Positions 51,195-59,978 of a stretch of 64,000 nucleotides of DNA are shown one piece after another (positions within the stretch are counted from its first letter, which is position 1; every line of letters starts with the position of its first letter). The stretch is from Loripinus fragilis (taxonomy: Eukaryota > Mollusca > Bivalvia > Lucinida > Lucinidae): NCBI GenBank assembly GCA_964019695.1, contig CAXHUL010000547.1:406407-470406 (forward strand). The letters run 5' to 3'. The notes beneath the pieces are model-generated. The model saw only the letters and a program-made list of their open reading frames with translations, was not told the DNA's origin and ran no database searches. A program made the position numbers and the translations under genes.

Positions 51195-52116
51195 CAAAAG
51201 TTGCTGCCAACAAGGAAGAGTTAAGTACATAAACATTAGCTCTAGATTCCCAGGGAGTTTCCAACTTTTCTGAAGTCGTGGCCAGGGGCCTGTTGAATTT
51301 GGGGAAAAAAAGGCATTTGGACCGTCTAAATTGGGAAAAAATGATGCAGTTTAAAAGAAGTGAACCACCATTTTAAATGGATTATAAACCATATTAAGAA
51401 ATAAGCAGTGTAAAGCTGTAACATATTTGTTGCTTTTATGGCCCATCAGGAAAACTTGTGAAAATTTATTTTCATGCACATTTTTATGCAAATTTTCAAA
51501 CATCTGTAACTTTAGTACTTTTGTTTAGCTTTTCTTGAAATTTTCACCAAAATATATAGCTAGACCTGTCTAAAGGGGCCACTCAATAAGAAGACCAAAA
51601 TTGGCTTTCAAACTGATTATCGCTTAATGCAGGTCAAAAGTATTGCAGAATAGAGCATTCTGCCTGCAATACTTTGGTCCTTTATTAAGCTACCATTTAA
51701 CATTAAGAGGTGCATGTCCCACGGCCCAGAAAACAGTCTGGACGTTTTTTTGGGTTTTTTTAGTCTTCAACGTAATTTACAGTTTACAGAGGGGGTCCAA
51801 CAGTTTTATTACAGAGAAACTTATACTTTTCCAAGGATCCAGGGACCAGGGGGGTCCAACATTTTCCAGGGGGGGGGGGGGGTCCAACTTTTCAGGGGGG
51901 GGGGTCCAAATGCTAATTTCTATAGAAACCCATATAACTTGTGATTTTCCAGTGGGGGCCCAGACCTACTATCCCCCCCCCCCCCCCCCTCTAGATCCGC
52001 ACATATTCTTCAGAGGTATTTTGGTAGGCCTGTCTTTACTATGATCATGTAAACCGTTCATGTATTTTTTTTGTCTGCTTTCTCATCTGCTTATGTACTT
52101 TGGTAGCCTATAATGC
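51195..52116. other. Intergenic/intronic stretch with G-run/C-run repeat
   Basis: No gene seen. Around 51285-51345 there is a tract (ttggggaaaaaaaggcattt, then aaattgggaaaaaatg) resembling the CAGGG-type elements at 54646 and 59076. At about 51830-51995 the motif ggtccaac repeats next to G-runs (about 51870-51882 and 51895-51903), followed by a 17-base C-run at 51973-51989. This looks like a dispersed repeat, possibly related to the ggatcc/ggaccccc-rich DNA at 59500-59800. Confidence 0.5.
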
Positions 52117-52161
52117 AAACACTATGGACCCAGATCAGTCTGATCTTGGTTCATAGTGTTT
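52117..52161. repeat. 45-bp near-perfect palindrome
   Basis: The arms aaacactatgg and tcatagtgttt are complementary with one mismatch, and the interior agatcagtctgatct continues the dyad to the centre. It is a compact foldback in otherwise featureless DNA. It may be a remnant of a small inverted-repeat element. Confidence 0.8.
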
Positions 52162-52261
52162 TCTTCTATGAAAAAGTTATTCTGAGTGTTTTGCATATAT
52201 GCACATAGATCAAGAAAAGGAAATTTTATAAGCGTAAAATTGTATTTATTTTCTTACCCAT

Positions 52262-52570
52262 CAATTAAAACATGTGTTTTGGAAGCTCAAAAGAACCGTC
52301 TCATTCTTTTTGTTTTGTTTGTTTGATTTGATTCTTTACGTCTCATCAACAATCTTTCAGTTTAACAGGGACGGGTCTTCCTGGGTTAAACTAGTACTAA
52401 GCGAGGATAAATGTGTCTTGCTCAAGGACCACAGCGCAGTGACACCTGTGCGGCTCGAACCCACGGCCCCTCGGTCTCGAGTCAGGCACTCTATCACTGA
52501 GCCACTGCGCTCCCAACAACTGTCTCTTTGAGATGGTTCTTTTGAGCACCCTCAACATATGTTTTTGATG
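52262..52570. repeat. Inverted arms flanking the SINE
   Basis: The left arm gctcaaaagaaccgtctca (52285-52303) is the reverse complement of 52529-52547 with one mismatch. The similarity continues outward more weakly (catgtgttttgg against ccctcaacatatg). A third copy of the arm word, gttcttttgagcaaccaaaa, occurs at about 53748-53778. This is probably the terminus of a dispersed inverted-repeat element family. Confidence 0.65.
52304..52516 (-). mobile_element. tRNA-derived SINE
   Basis: On the minus strand the element starts gggagcgcag. It has a good RNA polymerase III A box (tggctcagtgatagag) and a B box (gggttcgagccgc) at tRNA-like spacing, and ends in an A-rich tail (aaatcaaacaaacaaaac...). 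The head is the tRNA-like promoter from which SINEs are transcribed; the tail is the priming end for LINE-supplied reverse transcription. The anticodon stem is not clean, so this is not a functional tRNA gene. It lies between two inverted arms (52262-52303 and 52529-52570), so it appears to have landed within or beside a foldback element. No clear target duplication was found. Confidence 0.75.
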
Positions 52571-52779
52571 AGAAATAAAGAAAATATTTTTCCAATATGC
52601 ACATATTTTTCCAATACGCACTCTTATCTGGAAGCCTGTATGCAGCAGACGTAATAAGCAGATAACACGTTTAGGACTAAAAATATATTGGCAGGATTAG
52701 GGTTAAACTCAATAAAAACCCAACATATTAAAATGCAAGGAATGTGTGTAAATTTTGTTGGCAAACTTTTCTCACAATA

Positions 52780-53467
52780 CATGTACTGTTGTGCCAACCA
52801 AGAGTGGCAGTGATGTAATATTTTGTTTACAACTGTAAAGTAAAATTTAACTTGTACACTCCACATGAGCTAACACTAATCGATATTTCACTTGTATATT
52901 AATCCTATCCTGCAGATAGGATTAATACAATAATACAATACAAAATTTTATTGGCAACTAAACATTCTGCCATGCTTATGGCCAACAAAGTATTCAAGCG
53001 GAATTTTTTTCTCTCCAAAAGGAGTAATGTGCATACTCACTCCGCTCCGCCCGCAAAACGGTTCCAGAAAATCGTAGAACCGGCGTTAACCCAACGTCAT
53101 AGCGATGCGTTAACGTCAGTTGTACGTTCCTCCGGAGACGTGTTTTGTAGATACATCAAAACAAAACATTAATACACAAGTGATTTATCGATTCTAAGTC
53201 CTGATAACTTTGTATTCAAAGCATGGGGTCAATGTCACTCTTGGCTGGCAGGACAGGACAGTGATGTAATATCTTGTTCACAACTGTAAAGTAAAATTTA
53301 ACTTGTACACTCCACTTGAGCTAACGCTAATCGATAGATCACTTGTGTATTAATCCTGTCCTGCAGATAGGATTAATACACAGGTGATTTATAGATTCTA
53401 AGTCCCTGATAACTTTGTAAACAAAGCATGGCATCACTGTCACTCTTGGCTGGCAGGACAGTACATG
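52780..53467. mobile_element. Foldback/palindromic element with two hairpin copies
   Basis: The left end catgtactgttgtgccaacc pairs with the right end ggctggcaggacagtacatg. The inner parts also fold: acttgtgtattaatcct pairs with ggattaatacacaggt across a ctgcag centre. Two palindromic copies lie in tandem. The left one starts at 52780 and is split by a retro-insert (52930-53167). The right one begins at about 53256 with a shorter left arm and ends at 53467. No coding sequence. The layout fits a foldback MITE with a partial tandem duplication. Confidence 0.75.
52930..53167 (-). mobile_element. Short retro-insert with LINE-like 3' tail and 9-bp target duplication
   Basis: This 238-bp insert splits the first foldback copy. 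Its plus-strand left end (taatacaatacaaaatttta) matches the tail of the LINE at 47069, so on the minus strand it ends ...aaattttgtattgtatta. It is flanked by attaataca at 52921-52929 and 53168-53176. The body does not match that LINE's 3' UTR. It is either a 5'-truncated relative or a SINE that borrows the same tail. Confidence 0.75.
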
Positions 53468-54645
53468 TAGAATCAATACTCTAACATCAGGTTTTCATTC
53501 AAACTAAACATAGCCACAACAAAATAAACCAACTGCAAAATTAATGAATCATAACCAAAGTACAGGAACTAATTAAAGACAGAATTATGGCAAAGTACTA
53601 CCTAATGCACAAATTGAATGTGAAGTCCACAAAAAATACTTAAAGATATTACTATTACAATGTCTGTGCCTCCCTTCAGAAGAGGGGGAGAATCATTTTT
53701 TTTTCTCAACCAAATCATATGCTGTATGTACTAAATTAGGACCTGTAGTTCTTTTGAGCAACCAAAACATGCATTTATACTAATGGATAGGATTTATGCA
53801 ATGCAATTACACTTTCACACTGAAAATATTTGCTTGTCTGGCCCTATGACCATTGGAGAACTGAATACTTACGCTTGGGTGTGCCTTACCCTTTGCACTA
53901 ACCAGTGTCCATTTGAGACACTATTAATGCAATGGGATTATATCACTAATGAGCGGCTACACGAGATTTCCAACAATGTGGCATGTGCAGCCAGCAAAAC
54001 CTCGGATCAGCATGTGCATATGCGCAGTCTGATCAGAGGCTTTGCTAGACGCTTGAATATTCTATGACTGTTAAGCTACTGACTGAACAGTATTTGGAGT
54101 TTCTAAGCTTAAAAGGTGGCTGCACAGGCTAGTCTGTGTCTACACTTGTCAAATGTCATTCCTGATCTGGATCCAGGAAAAAATATAGTCTTATGCATTT
54201 TGCCTTTCAAAATGCATAAAATTGTATTTTTTTTTCAGAAACCCTGAAAAGAGTTCTAGGTTTCATCACTAAATTTAGGTAGGGTCATGTTACTCTAAAC
54301 ACAGGTATTTTTTTATTTGGCCTTATCTGAAGGCCTGTCAAATCATGTAATTAGTTTGTGGACAACACACTAAATGCTATCACCCAGTGTTAATAAGGAG
54401 ATTCAGACTCTATATGTTAGTACCACCACAACACTGACCGGTCTTACCTCTCTAGGAGACGGTTGATATGGGCTTATAATCCTCAGTAGCTTGCTACAAT
54501 AGTACATGGACCAATCAATTAATGTGCTTGTTGCCTATTTTAACCCTTAGTATACTAGCATGGGTGAAAGTTCAAAATATCCAAATTCCTGAACTTAAGA
54601 AACTCATAACTTAAAACTTGCAGTATGCTTATAAACCTATAACAG
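53468..54645. other. No gene seen; dispersed-repeat-like DNA
   Basis: AT-rich sequence with no splice-framed ORF. A 94-codon open frame at 53783-54067 has no recognisable domain. It overlaps gcgcagtctgatcagaggct, a wording I associate with a common bivalve interspersed repeat. The inverted-arm word at 53748-53778 (see the SINE flanks) is the only other structured item. Confidence 0.5.
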
Positions 54646-55010
54646 CAGGGCTTTTTTTCCCCATTTTGGGACAATGACCCATACCCCTTGAATTGGGAAT
54701 TTTAGCACGGAATTGCCAAAAACTGGGATTTTTTTAGTGCTTTTAGCTTTGTCAAATCATAAAATACATCATATATTTATCTGAATTTAGCTGTAGTGTT
54801 AACTTATAATCACCATTGCATGATGAGACTGTGTTGAATATTCCACAGTTTTAAGCCAACTTTTACACTGATAAAAATGATGATTTTCATCGAATTCTTT
54901 TCAGATTTGAAATTGGGAATTTTCCTTGAAAAATTGGGAAAAAAAGATACTTTTTGGCATTGGGAATATAACCCAATAACGGCTATAAAATCCGCCAAAA
55001 ATAAGCCCTG
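54646..55010. mobile_element. MITE with CAGGGCTT termini (hAT-like)
   Basis: The ends cagggctttttttcc and aaaaataagccctg are inverted complements over about 13 bp. The interior is T-rich with repeated ttgggaatttt words and has no ORF of note. The bases aacag flank both ends (54641-54645 and 55011-55015). CAGGG termini are typical of hAT transposons, but hAT elements normally make 8-bp duplications. The class is therefore tentative and the 5-bp match may be partial. Confidence 0.6.
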
Positions 55011-55094
55011 AACAGTATCAAGTTTAAATGACAAATTGTCTTTGGATTAACTGGAAACATATCAGAGAAGCTATTATAATTTGCTTCATTCAGC

Positions 55095-55154
55095 ATTTTG
55101 AGGCTGACTTTAAATTTTCTTTGAATAGTCAGCCTCAAAATCCTGAATTCAGGA
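55095..55154. repeat. Hairpin: perfect 15-bp stem plus adjoining 14-bp palindrome
   Basis: attttgaggctgact (55095-55109) is perfectly complementary to 55127-55141 across a 17-base loop. It is followed directly by the palindrome tcctgaattcagga (55141-55154). No function is assigned; it may be the end of another small inverted-repeat element. Confidence 0.7.
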
Positions 55155-55217
55155 ATAATCCTGAAAGCTTTCACCTATGTACTAGTGACTCCTAAATGTG
55201 TACCTTGGTAAATAATA

Positions 55218-55804
55218 CAGAGATGCCAATGCTAAATGGCACTCTTTCAGGAATATGAAAGGCATTTTTCAGGAATCTGGGGACATTTTCCGGAATGCAT
55301 CATAATTCATCATAAAAGTACAAAATGCACTAACACAAGTTTCTTGTAAGAAGAGCTTCAATATTGCCAAATACAGTACCCTCTTCCTCCAAAATGCATG
55401 GCTGAGAGCTTTACTACAACTTCAAACATAATATTCTCCCGCCTTCAATTGAATAAGCTTCAGTAATGGCCAAAATTTGTATAATCTGATGAATTTCTGC
55501 ATCCACACACCGTTTTTTGCAAAGGAATCCATTTTGTTTTGTATCACAGGTGAGTTCTCAGACTCGCATCTTTTTATCCGCTAAAGAAACATTTTCCAAT
55601 AAATTACACACAAACAAATCCAGTTTTAATTTATTACTGGTGATCAGGTAAAACCGGTGAAGAGGTAGGAGTAACCCCATTATTTTATCTGGTATTGTTT
55701 TAAAATCGTTATTTGTCGTAATTTTGACATCAAAAATCGTAATGCGGAAATCAGCCTTGAAAATGGGTATGATTCCGTAAAAATCAGAATGGTTGGCATC
55801 TCTG
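55218..55804. mobile_element. hAT-like non-autonomous element with CAGAGATGCCAA termini
   Basis: The left end cagagatgccaa (55218-55229) and right end ttggcatctctg (55793-55804) are perfect inverted complements of 12 bp around a 587-bp interior with no transposase. CAGAGATGCCAA is a terminal sequence I associate with hAT-superfamily MITEs. A clean 8-bp target duplication is not visible (aaataata left, atagccaa right), so the copy is old or the boundary has drifted. Confidence 0.7.
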
Positions 55805-55819
55805 ATAGCCAAGACCCAT

Positions 55820-55851
55820 ATGAAATGCTGAATCGGAATTCAGCATTTCAT
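55820..55851. repeat. 32-bp palindromic hairpin
   Basis: atgaaatgctgaat and attcagcatttcat pair perfectly around cgga. The right arm and following DNA (cagcatttcatctggccat ... aaagtacctgttta) recur at about 59003-59046, so this is part of a dispersed repeat present at least twice in the window. Confidence 0.7.
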
Positions 55852-56147
55852 CTGGCCATATTGGGCCTGCATTATTTGCAAAAGTACCTGTTTATGTGTT
55901 TCCAGAAAACAACGGATAAAGACATATTGACTGTAACATTAGCCACTAAGCTAAATTCTAATGCACTTGATTTTGTAACACGCCATCTGATTGGATAACT
56001 TCAAAAAGTTTGCGACAAATATCCTGCGTTATACTGTCAGAAATAGTTCGACGTCATTAATGACATCCCATATCGTTGGATGGCGTGTGGCTTTATACGG
56101 CTTGCAAAGCTTCAATTTCAAACAAAACTGCAGAAGTGCATTAGAAT

Positions 56148-56314
56148 GGGTATAACCATATTCAAAATTTTCATTTCGGGAATTATATTGTCTGATATAG
56201 TCGTTCCAAAATCAAGTTTTACGGCTCCGCTCGGGCGTCGCCGTAAAACTAAATTTCCGACCATATATCCGACAATATACCTCCCCAAATGAAAATTTTG
56301 AATACAGTTATCCC
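56148..56314. repeat. 167-bp inverted-repeat hairpin
   Basis: The left arm (56148-56225) and right arm (56240-56314) are imperfect inverted complements of about 75-78 bp. They run from gggtataac...ttcaaaattttcattt through agttttacggc to a 14-base loop (tccgctcgggcgtc). It has no TSD that I can define and no ORF of interest. It could be a foldback MITE or a hairpin-forming non-coding locus. The frames seen on both strands are a consequence of the symmetry. Confidence 0.75.
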
Positions 56315-57476
56315 CTAATTTAGTAACATTTTCAAAGGAGTTAAATAACTGGTTTGCATTTGAACTATGTAACATAGTAACAATAGCTTTCAATAAAACC
56401 CTTATGTACCATCCAACTCATTAGCTTTAAATAAGTAAGGTGATGAAAATATAGAACTGACTACCATTTTTCAAAGTATTTTTGGAGTTTTCAATTTTTT
56501 CTTATGTCACATTTATGGGACACAAGACTAAAATGATTGAATTTGTTAAGGAGCAATATTGCATCAAACATATTGCCATATGCTATTAACACCTTTGCAT
56601 TCACCCATGAAAATCCATGTTTTAACAATGATTTAAGTATTTCCAAGATCATGATCAAGCTTATTTAACCCTTAGTACGAGACCTGTTTCATCTTTATTT
56701 GAACAGAATTGAATTTCACCCTTTGCGGTTGCATATAATTAAAACAAACATATTTTGCTTTTTCATGCATAACCGACGTGTCCCTGATATTGCCAAATAG
56801 ACAATATGGCAATTTAAAGCATAGCCATAACACGATGGCCCAAAATACATCCTCACCCCCTTTTAACTGATTTTAAGAGCTAAAACGGGTGTATCTTCTA
56901 AGAAAACACGTATTAAAGTGTAACATTTTCTTTAAAGTTTAGAGGCACACTCAGTCTATTATTAAAATGAGAAACAGTCTGTGTGTGCCCGTTTTTGCTT
57001 GTAAACTGGGCTTAATAAGTTCTTCCATACAAGTGCCCAAATGGGTATCTCATGTATAGAATGTGTCTTGGAAGAGGTTTGAAAAACAAATTCTCAAAAC
57101 TCACTGCCAACCCACTTTTTTAGATAATTTATGATATTATTACCGATAAAACTGATCACCAAATATTGCATTTGAGTATTTTGCATACAATTTAGTGTTG
57201 CTGTGGAAACTGTAAACCCTTAAATTTGATGTTCAGGTCGCTTGCAAAAAGTAAATATCCAACTGGAATGTTTTATTTTCTAACAGAACATTCTTTAATT
57301 ACCTATGTACAATATATAAAAGGTTCCAAGAGAAAAACTTCATTTCTTTTAGAGAAATTGTACGAGAAAGATTTAGTACCTTTCGTTTCAGACAGCATTT
57401 TTAAACGCTTAAAATTTGACTACTCATTTTCAGAGACCGTACAAACCAGTAAATAACAAGCAAATTCAGAGAATTT
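56315..57476. other. No gene seen
   Basis: AT-rich DNA without splice-framed coding signal. A 76-codon open frame at 57226-57456 has no domain I recognise and no neighbouring support. No repeat structure was noticed by eye. Confidence 0.5.
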
Positions 57477-58746
57477 ATGTCCCCCGCCATTATTGTTTAT
57501 TATTTAAATGAGAAAAAATGACTGTCAATAAACTGTATTTTAAAAACACTTAAAAATGACTAAGTTCAAATTGCAAAAAAAGTGACAAAAAATAATCTCA
57601 GGATAATATCCAAACCACATGCATATCTTCAGATCATGACAAAAACATCTGTAAAGTTTCAAAAGAATCGGCATAAAACTGTAGGAGGAGTTGCGCACAC
57701 AAGGTACCCAGTATCCATTAACTTTGACAGTAAAAACGCCAGAAAAATGCCTAAGTTAAAATAGCAGAAAAAGTGATCTTCAGATCATGACAAAAACATC
57801 TGTAAAGTTTCAAAAGAATCGGCATAAAACTGTAGGAGGAGTTGCGCACACAAGGTACCCAGTATCCATTAACTTTGACAGTAAAAACGCCAGAAAAATG
57901 CCTAAGTTAAAATAGCAGAAAAAGTGATAAAAAATAATTTGAGGATTATATCCAAACCACATGCATATCTTCAGACCATGTCCAAAACACCTGTGAAGTT
58001 TCAAAAGAATCAATATAAAACTGTAGGAGGAGATGCGCACACAAGGTACCCACTATCCATTCACTTTGATAGTAAAAATGTCAGAAAAATGGCTAAGTTC
58101 AACTGGCGGAAAAAGTGTTAAAAAATAATCTGAGGAATATATCCAAACCACATGCATATCTTCAGACCATGTACAAAACACCTGTGAAGTTTCAAAAGAA
58201 TCGATATAAAACTGTAGGAGGAGTTGCGCACACAAGGTACCCACTATCTTTTCACTTTGATAGTAAAAACGCCTAAAAATGACTAAGTTCAAATTGCGAA
58301 AAAAGTGACAAAAAATAATCTCAGGATAATATCCAAACCACATGCATATCTTCAGACCATGTCCAAAACACCTGTGAAGTTTCAAAAGAATCAATATAAA
58401 ACTGTAGGAGGAGATGCGCACACAAGGTACCCACTATCCATTCACTTTGATAGTAAAAATGTCAGAAAAATGGCTAAGTTCAACTGGCGGAAAAAGTGTT
58501 AAAAAATAATCTGAGGAATATATCCAAACCACATGCATATCTTCAGACCATGACTAAAACATCTGTAAAGTTTCGAAAGAATCGGCATAAAACTGTAGGA
58601 GGAGTTGCGCACACAAGGTACCTACTATATTAGGGGGACGGAAGGACGGAAGGACGGACGGAATGACGGACGGAAGGACGGAAGGACGGAAGGACCGAAT
58701 GCCGAAAACTATGTCCCTCCGCTTTTCTTCGAAAAGGCGGGGGACA
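57477..58746. mobile_element. Pearl-like (Helentron/DINE-1 type) non-autonomous element 1
   Basis: The element begins tgtcccccgcc (57478-57488) and ends ggcgggggaca (58736-58746), an inverted 11-bp pair. Inside is a core of about five tandem units of about 190 bp, the second shortened, marked by catgcatatcttcaga at about 57618, 57960, 58150, 58341 and 58532. A ggac/ggaa microsatellite follows (about 58630-58696). The 3' end is a hairpin (tgtccctccgcttttc ... gaaaaggcgggggaca). Subterminal inverted repeats, core tandem repeats, an ACGG-type microsatellite and a 3' hairpin are the hallmarks of pearl elements of bivalves and related Helentron-derived elements. No Rep/helicase is encoded, so it would need an autonomous partner. 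Confidence 0.72.
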
Positions 58747-59075
58747 AAAATTAAGAACTATTTTCTTGATGACTGTGTATACCTGGAGATCAGACTAACC
58801 CATGGAAATAAATTATTACTCAATATAACGAGAAATAAACGAGTAGCGGCATTTTCAAATTTGTTCAAATAAACATGAAACACCTCTTGTATTCTGATGG
58901 GTTATTCCACTAGATATGATACAATAAACTAGGGTTGGTTCATTGTATATATTGAGGGGTCACGGTTTAAAATTTCCAACTAAAATTGAACTTCTTTCTC
59001 TCGGCATTTCATCTGGGTCTTCACTGTTTGTCAAAGTACCTGTTTAGGTGTAGGTTCAGAGATTCTTTCAGGGGC
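58747..59075. other. No gene seen; fragment of dispersed repeat
   Basis: Non-coding. 59003-59046 repeats the DNA following the palindrome at 55820 (cggcatttcatctgg ... aaagtacctgttta). Nothing else is recognised. Confidence 0.5.
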
Positions 59076-59385
59076 CAAAAGTCGGCCCTATTCCCAATGG
59101 AATGTAGGTGCCTTTTTCCCCCAATATTAATCCATTTTTTTTTTTAATTCTAAGATTGGGATTTCCGTTCAGTCAACACACACACACAAGCTACATGGTG
59201 ACATTCTCCTTCAATTTAATGGCAATAGTATGTATAAGAGCTACGGTAATTTGTTTGTTTATTTACCAAAAATGACTTAATTGTTTACTATAACAAATTT
59301 CCCAATTTAGGGGTTTGCCATGCTAATTTTCCCAATCTGAAAGGCCGTAGGGCCTCTTCCCAAAATTGCAAAGAAAAAAATCCCT
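59076..59385. mobile_element. Probable CAGGG-ended element related to 54646
   Basis: Starts caggggccaaaa at about 59070-59081 and ends aaaaaaatccctg at about 59373-59385. The interior has repeated tttcccaattt and attttcccaatctg words like those in the 54646 element and at 51290. The termini pair only over about 6 bp and no target duplication is visible, so this is a degraded or misbounded copy. Confidence 0.45.
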
Positions 59386-59635
59386 GAGTTTAAGCAACAC
59401 CATAAGACAAACTGTCTAAGCAATATAATTATGTACAAATTTTCCTGACCAATGGTCATCCTGCTTGAGCTATGCAGCCCGCTACGAATGACATGCGCAG
59501 ATCCATAGGGGGGGCGGGGTCTCAGGTGGTGCAGATCCCCTTCCCCTAAAAATCACAAAAAGTATAGGGTTTCTTAGCAATACTGGTGTGGACCCCCTGT
59601 AAAACACTAAGCTACCGAGCAAGCTTTCAATGTTG

Positions 59636-59701
59636 GGCCATCATCCGCACGCCAGCGAAACCCCATTTAAATGGCGTTTCGCTGGCGGGCCTACGATGGC
59701 C
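59636..59701. repeat. Near-perfect palindrome, 36-bp core
   Basis: The core 59651-59686 is gccagcgaaac...gtttcgctggc around atttaaat, with a single mismatched pair. Flanks ggccatc and gatggcc extend it imperfectly to about 66 bp. It lies in the intron just downstream of the scavenger-receptor-like exon. It may be a small foldback or a stem-loop in the transcript. Confidence 0.75.
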
Positions 59702-59819
59702 TACTAATAGTGGTATTTGGATCCTCCCTCCCCTATTCATCTAAAAACAAAAACGTTGTCAAAGTTGGACCCTCTCTGACAAAACTTTTTTGATCCTCCC
59801 ATGTATGAATATATCTTAC

Positions 59820-59978
59820 CTTAGCTAACTGTCTTTTCACAAGAAGAATGAGAATTGTTGCCACTATCAAGAAGGCACCTACTCCAATGGCAGTATAGAT
59901 ACCAACATGGATGATCTTCATGGGGGTCTGTAGATTAGACTTGAACTCATCTGCTAGTGACTTGTCAACTTTAGCACT
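59820..59978 (-). CDS. Transmembrane exon, CD36/SR-B/LIMP-2-like (partial gene)
   Basis: One complete internal exon of 53 codons, phase 0 at both ends. On the minus strand it follows a good acceptor (ttattcacag|AGT) and precedes a consensus donor (AAG|gtaaga). The peptide begins SAKVDKSLADEFKSNLQT, then PMKIIHVGIYTAIGVGAF and LIVATILILLVKRQLAK. That is a short ectodomain stub, one hydrophobic span of about 20 residues and a basic cytosolic stop-transfer. The pattern (E/S)-x-x-(V/I)D-x-x-x-A-x-x-(F/L)KS before a Gly-rich helix resembles the C-terminal anchor of CD36-family scavenger receptors, especially LIMP-2. These are two-pass lipid/lipoprotein receptors of the surface or lysosome. The identification is by memory of the family pattern, not a search. 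Other exons are outside the window (5') or unrecognised (3'). Confidence 0.6.

Noticed and set aside
50908..51273. ORFs across 50908-51273
   Set aside because: They run through the 200-N gap and consist mostly of unknown residues.
52440..52516. Functional tRNA gene on the minus strand
   Set aside because: A and B boxes are present, but the anticodon and acceptor stems do not pair cleanly and the sequence continues into a SINE body with an A-rich tail.
53783..54067. 94-codon frame as a gene
   Set aside because: No domain, no splice or start context, and it overlaps what looks like a common bivalve interspersed repeat.
57226..57456. 76-codon frame as an exon
   Set aside because: No domain recognised, no clear acceptor/donor pair, low-complexity AT-rich surroundings.
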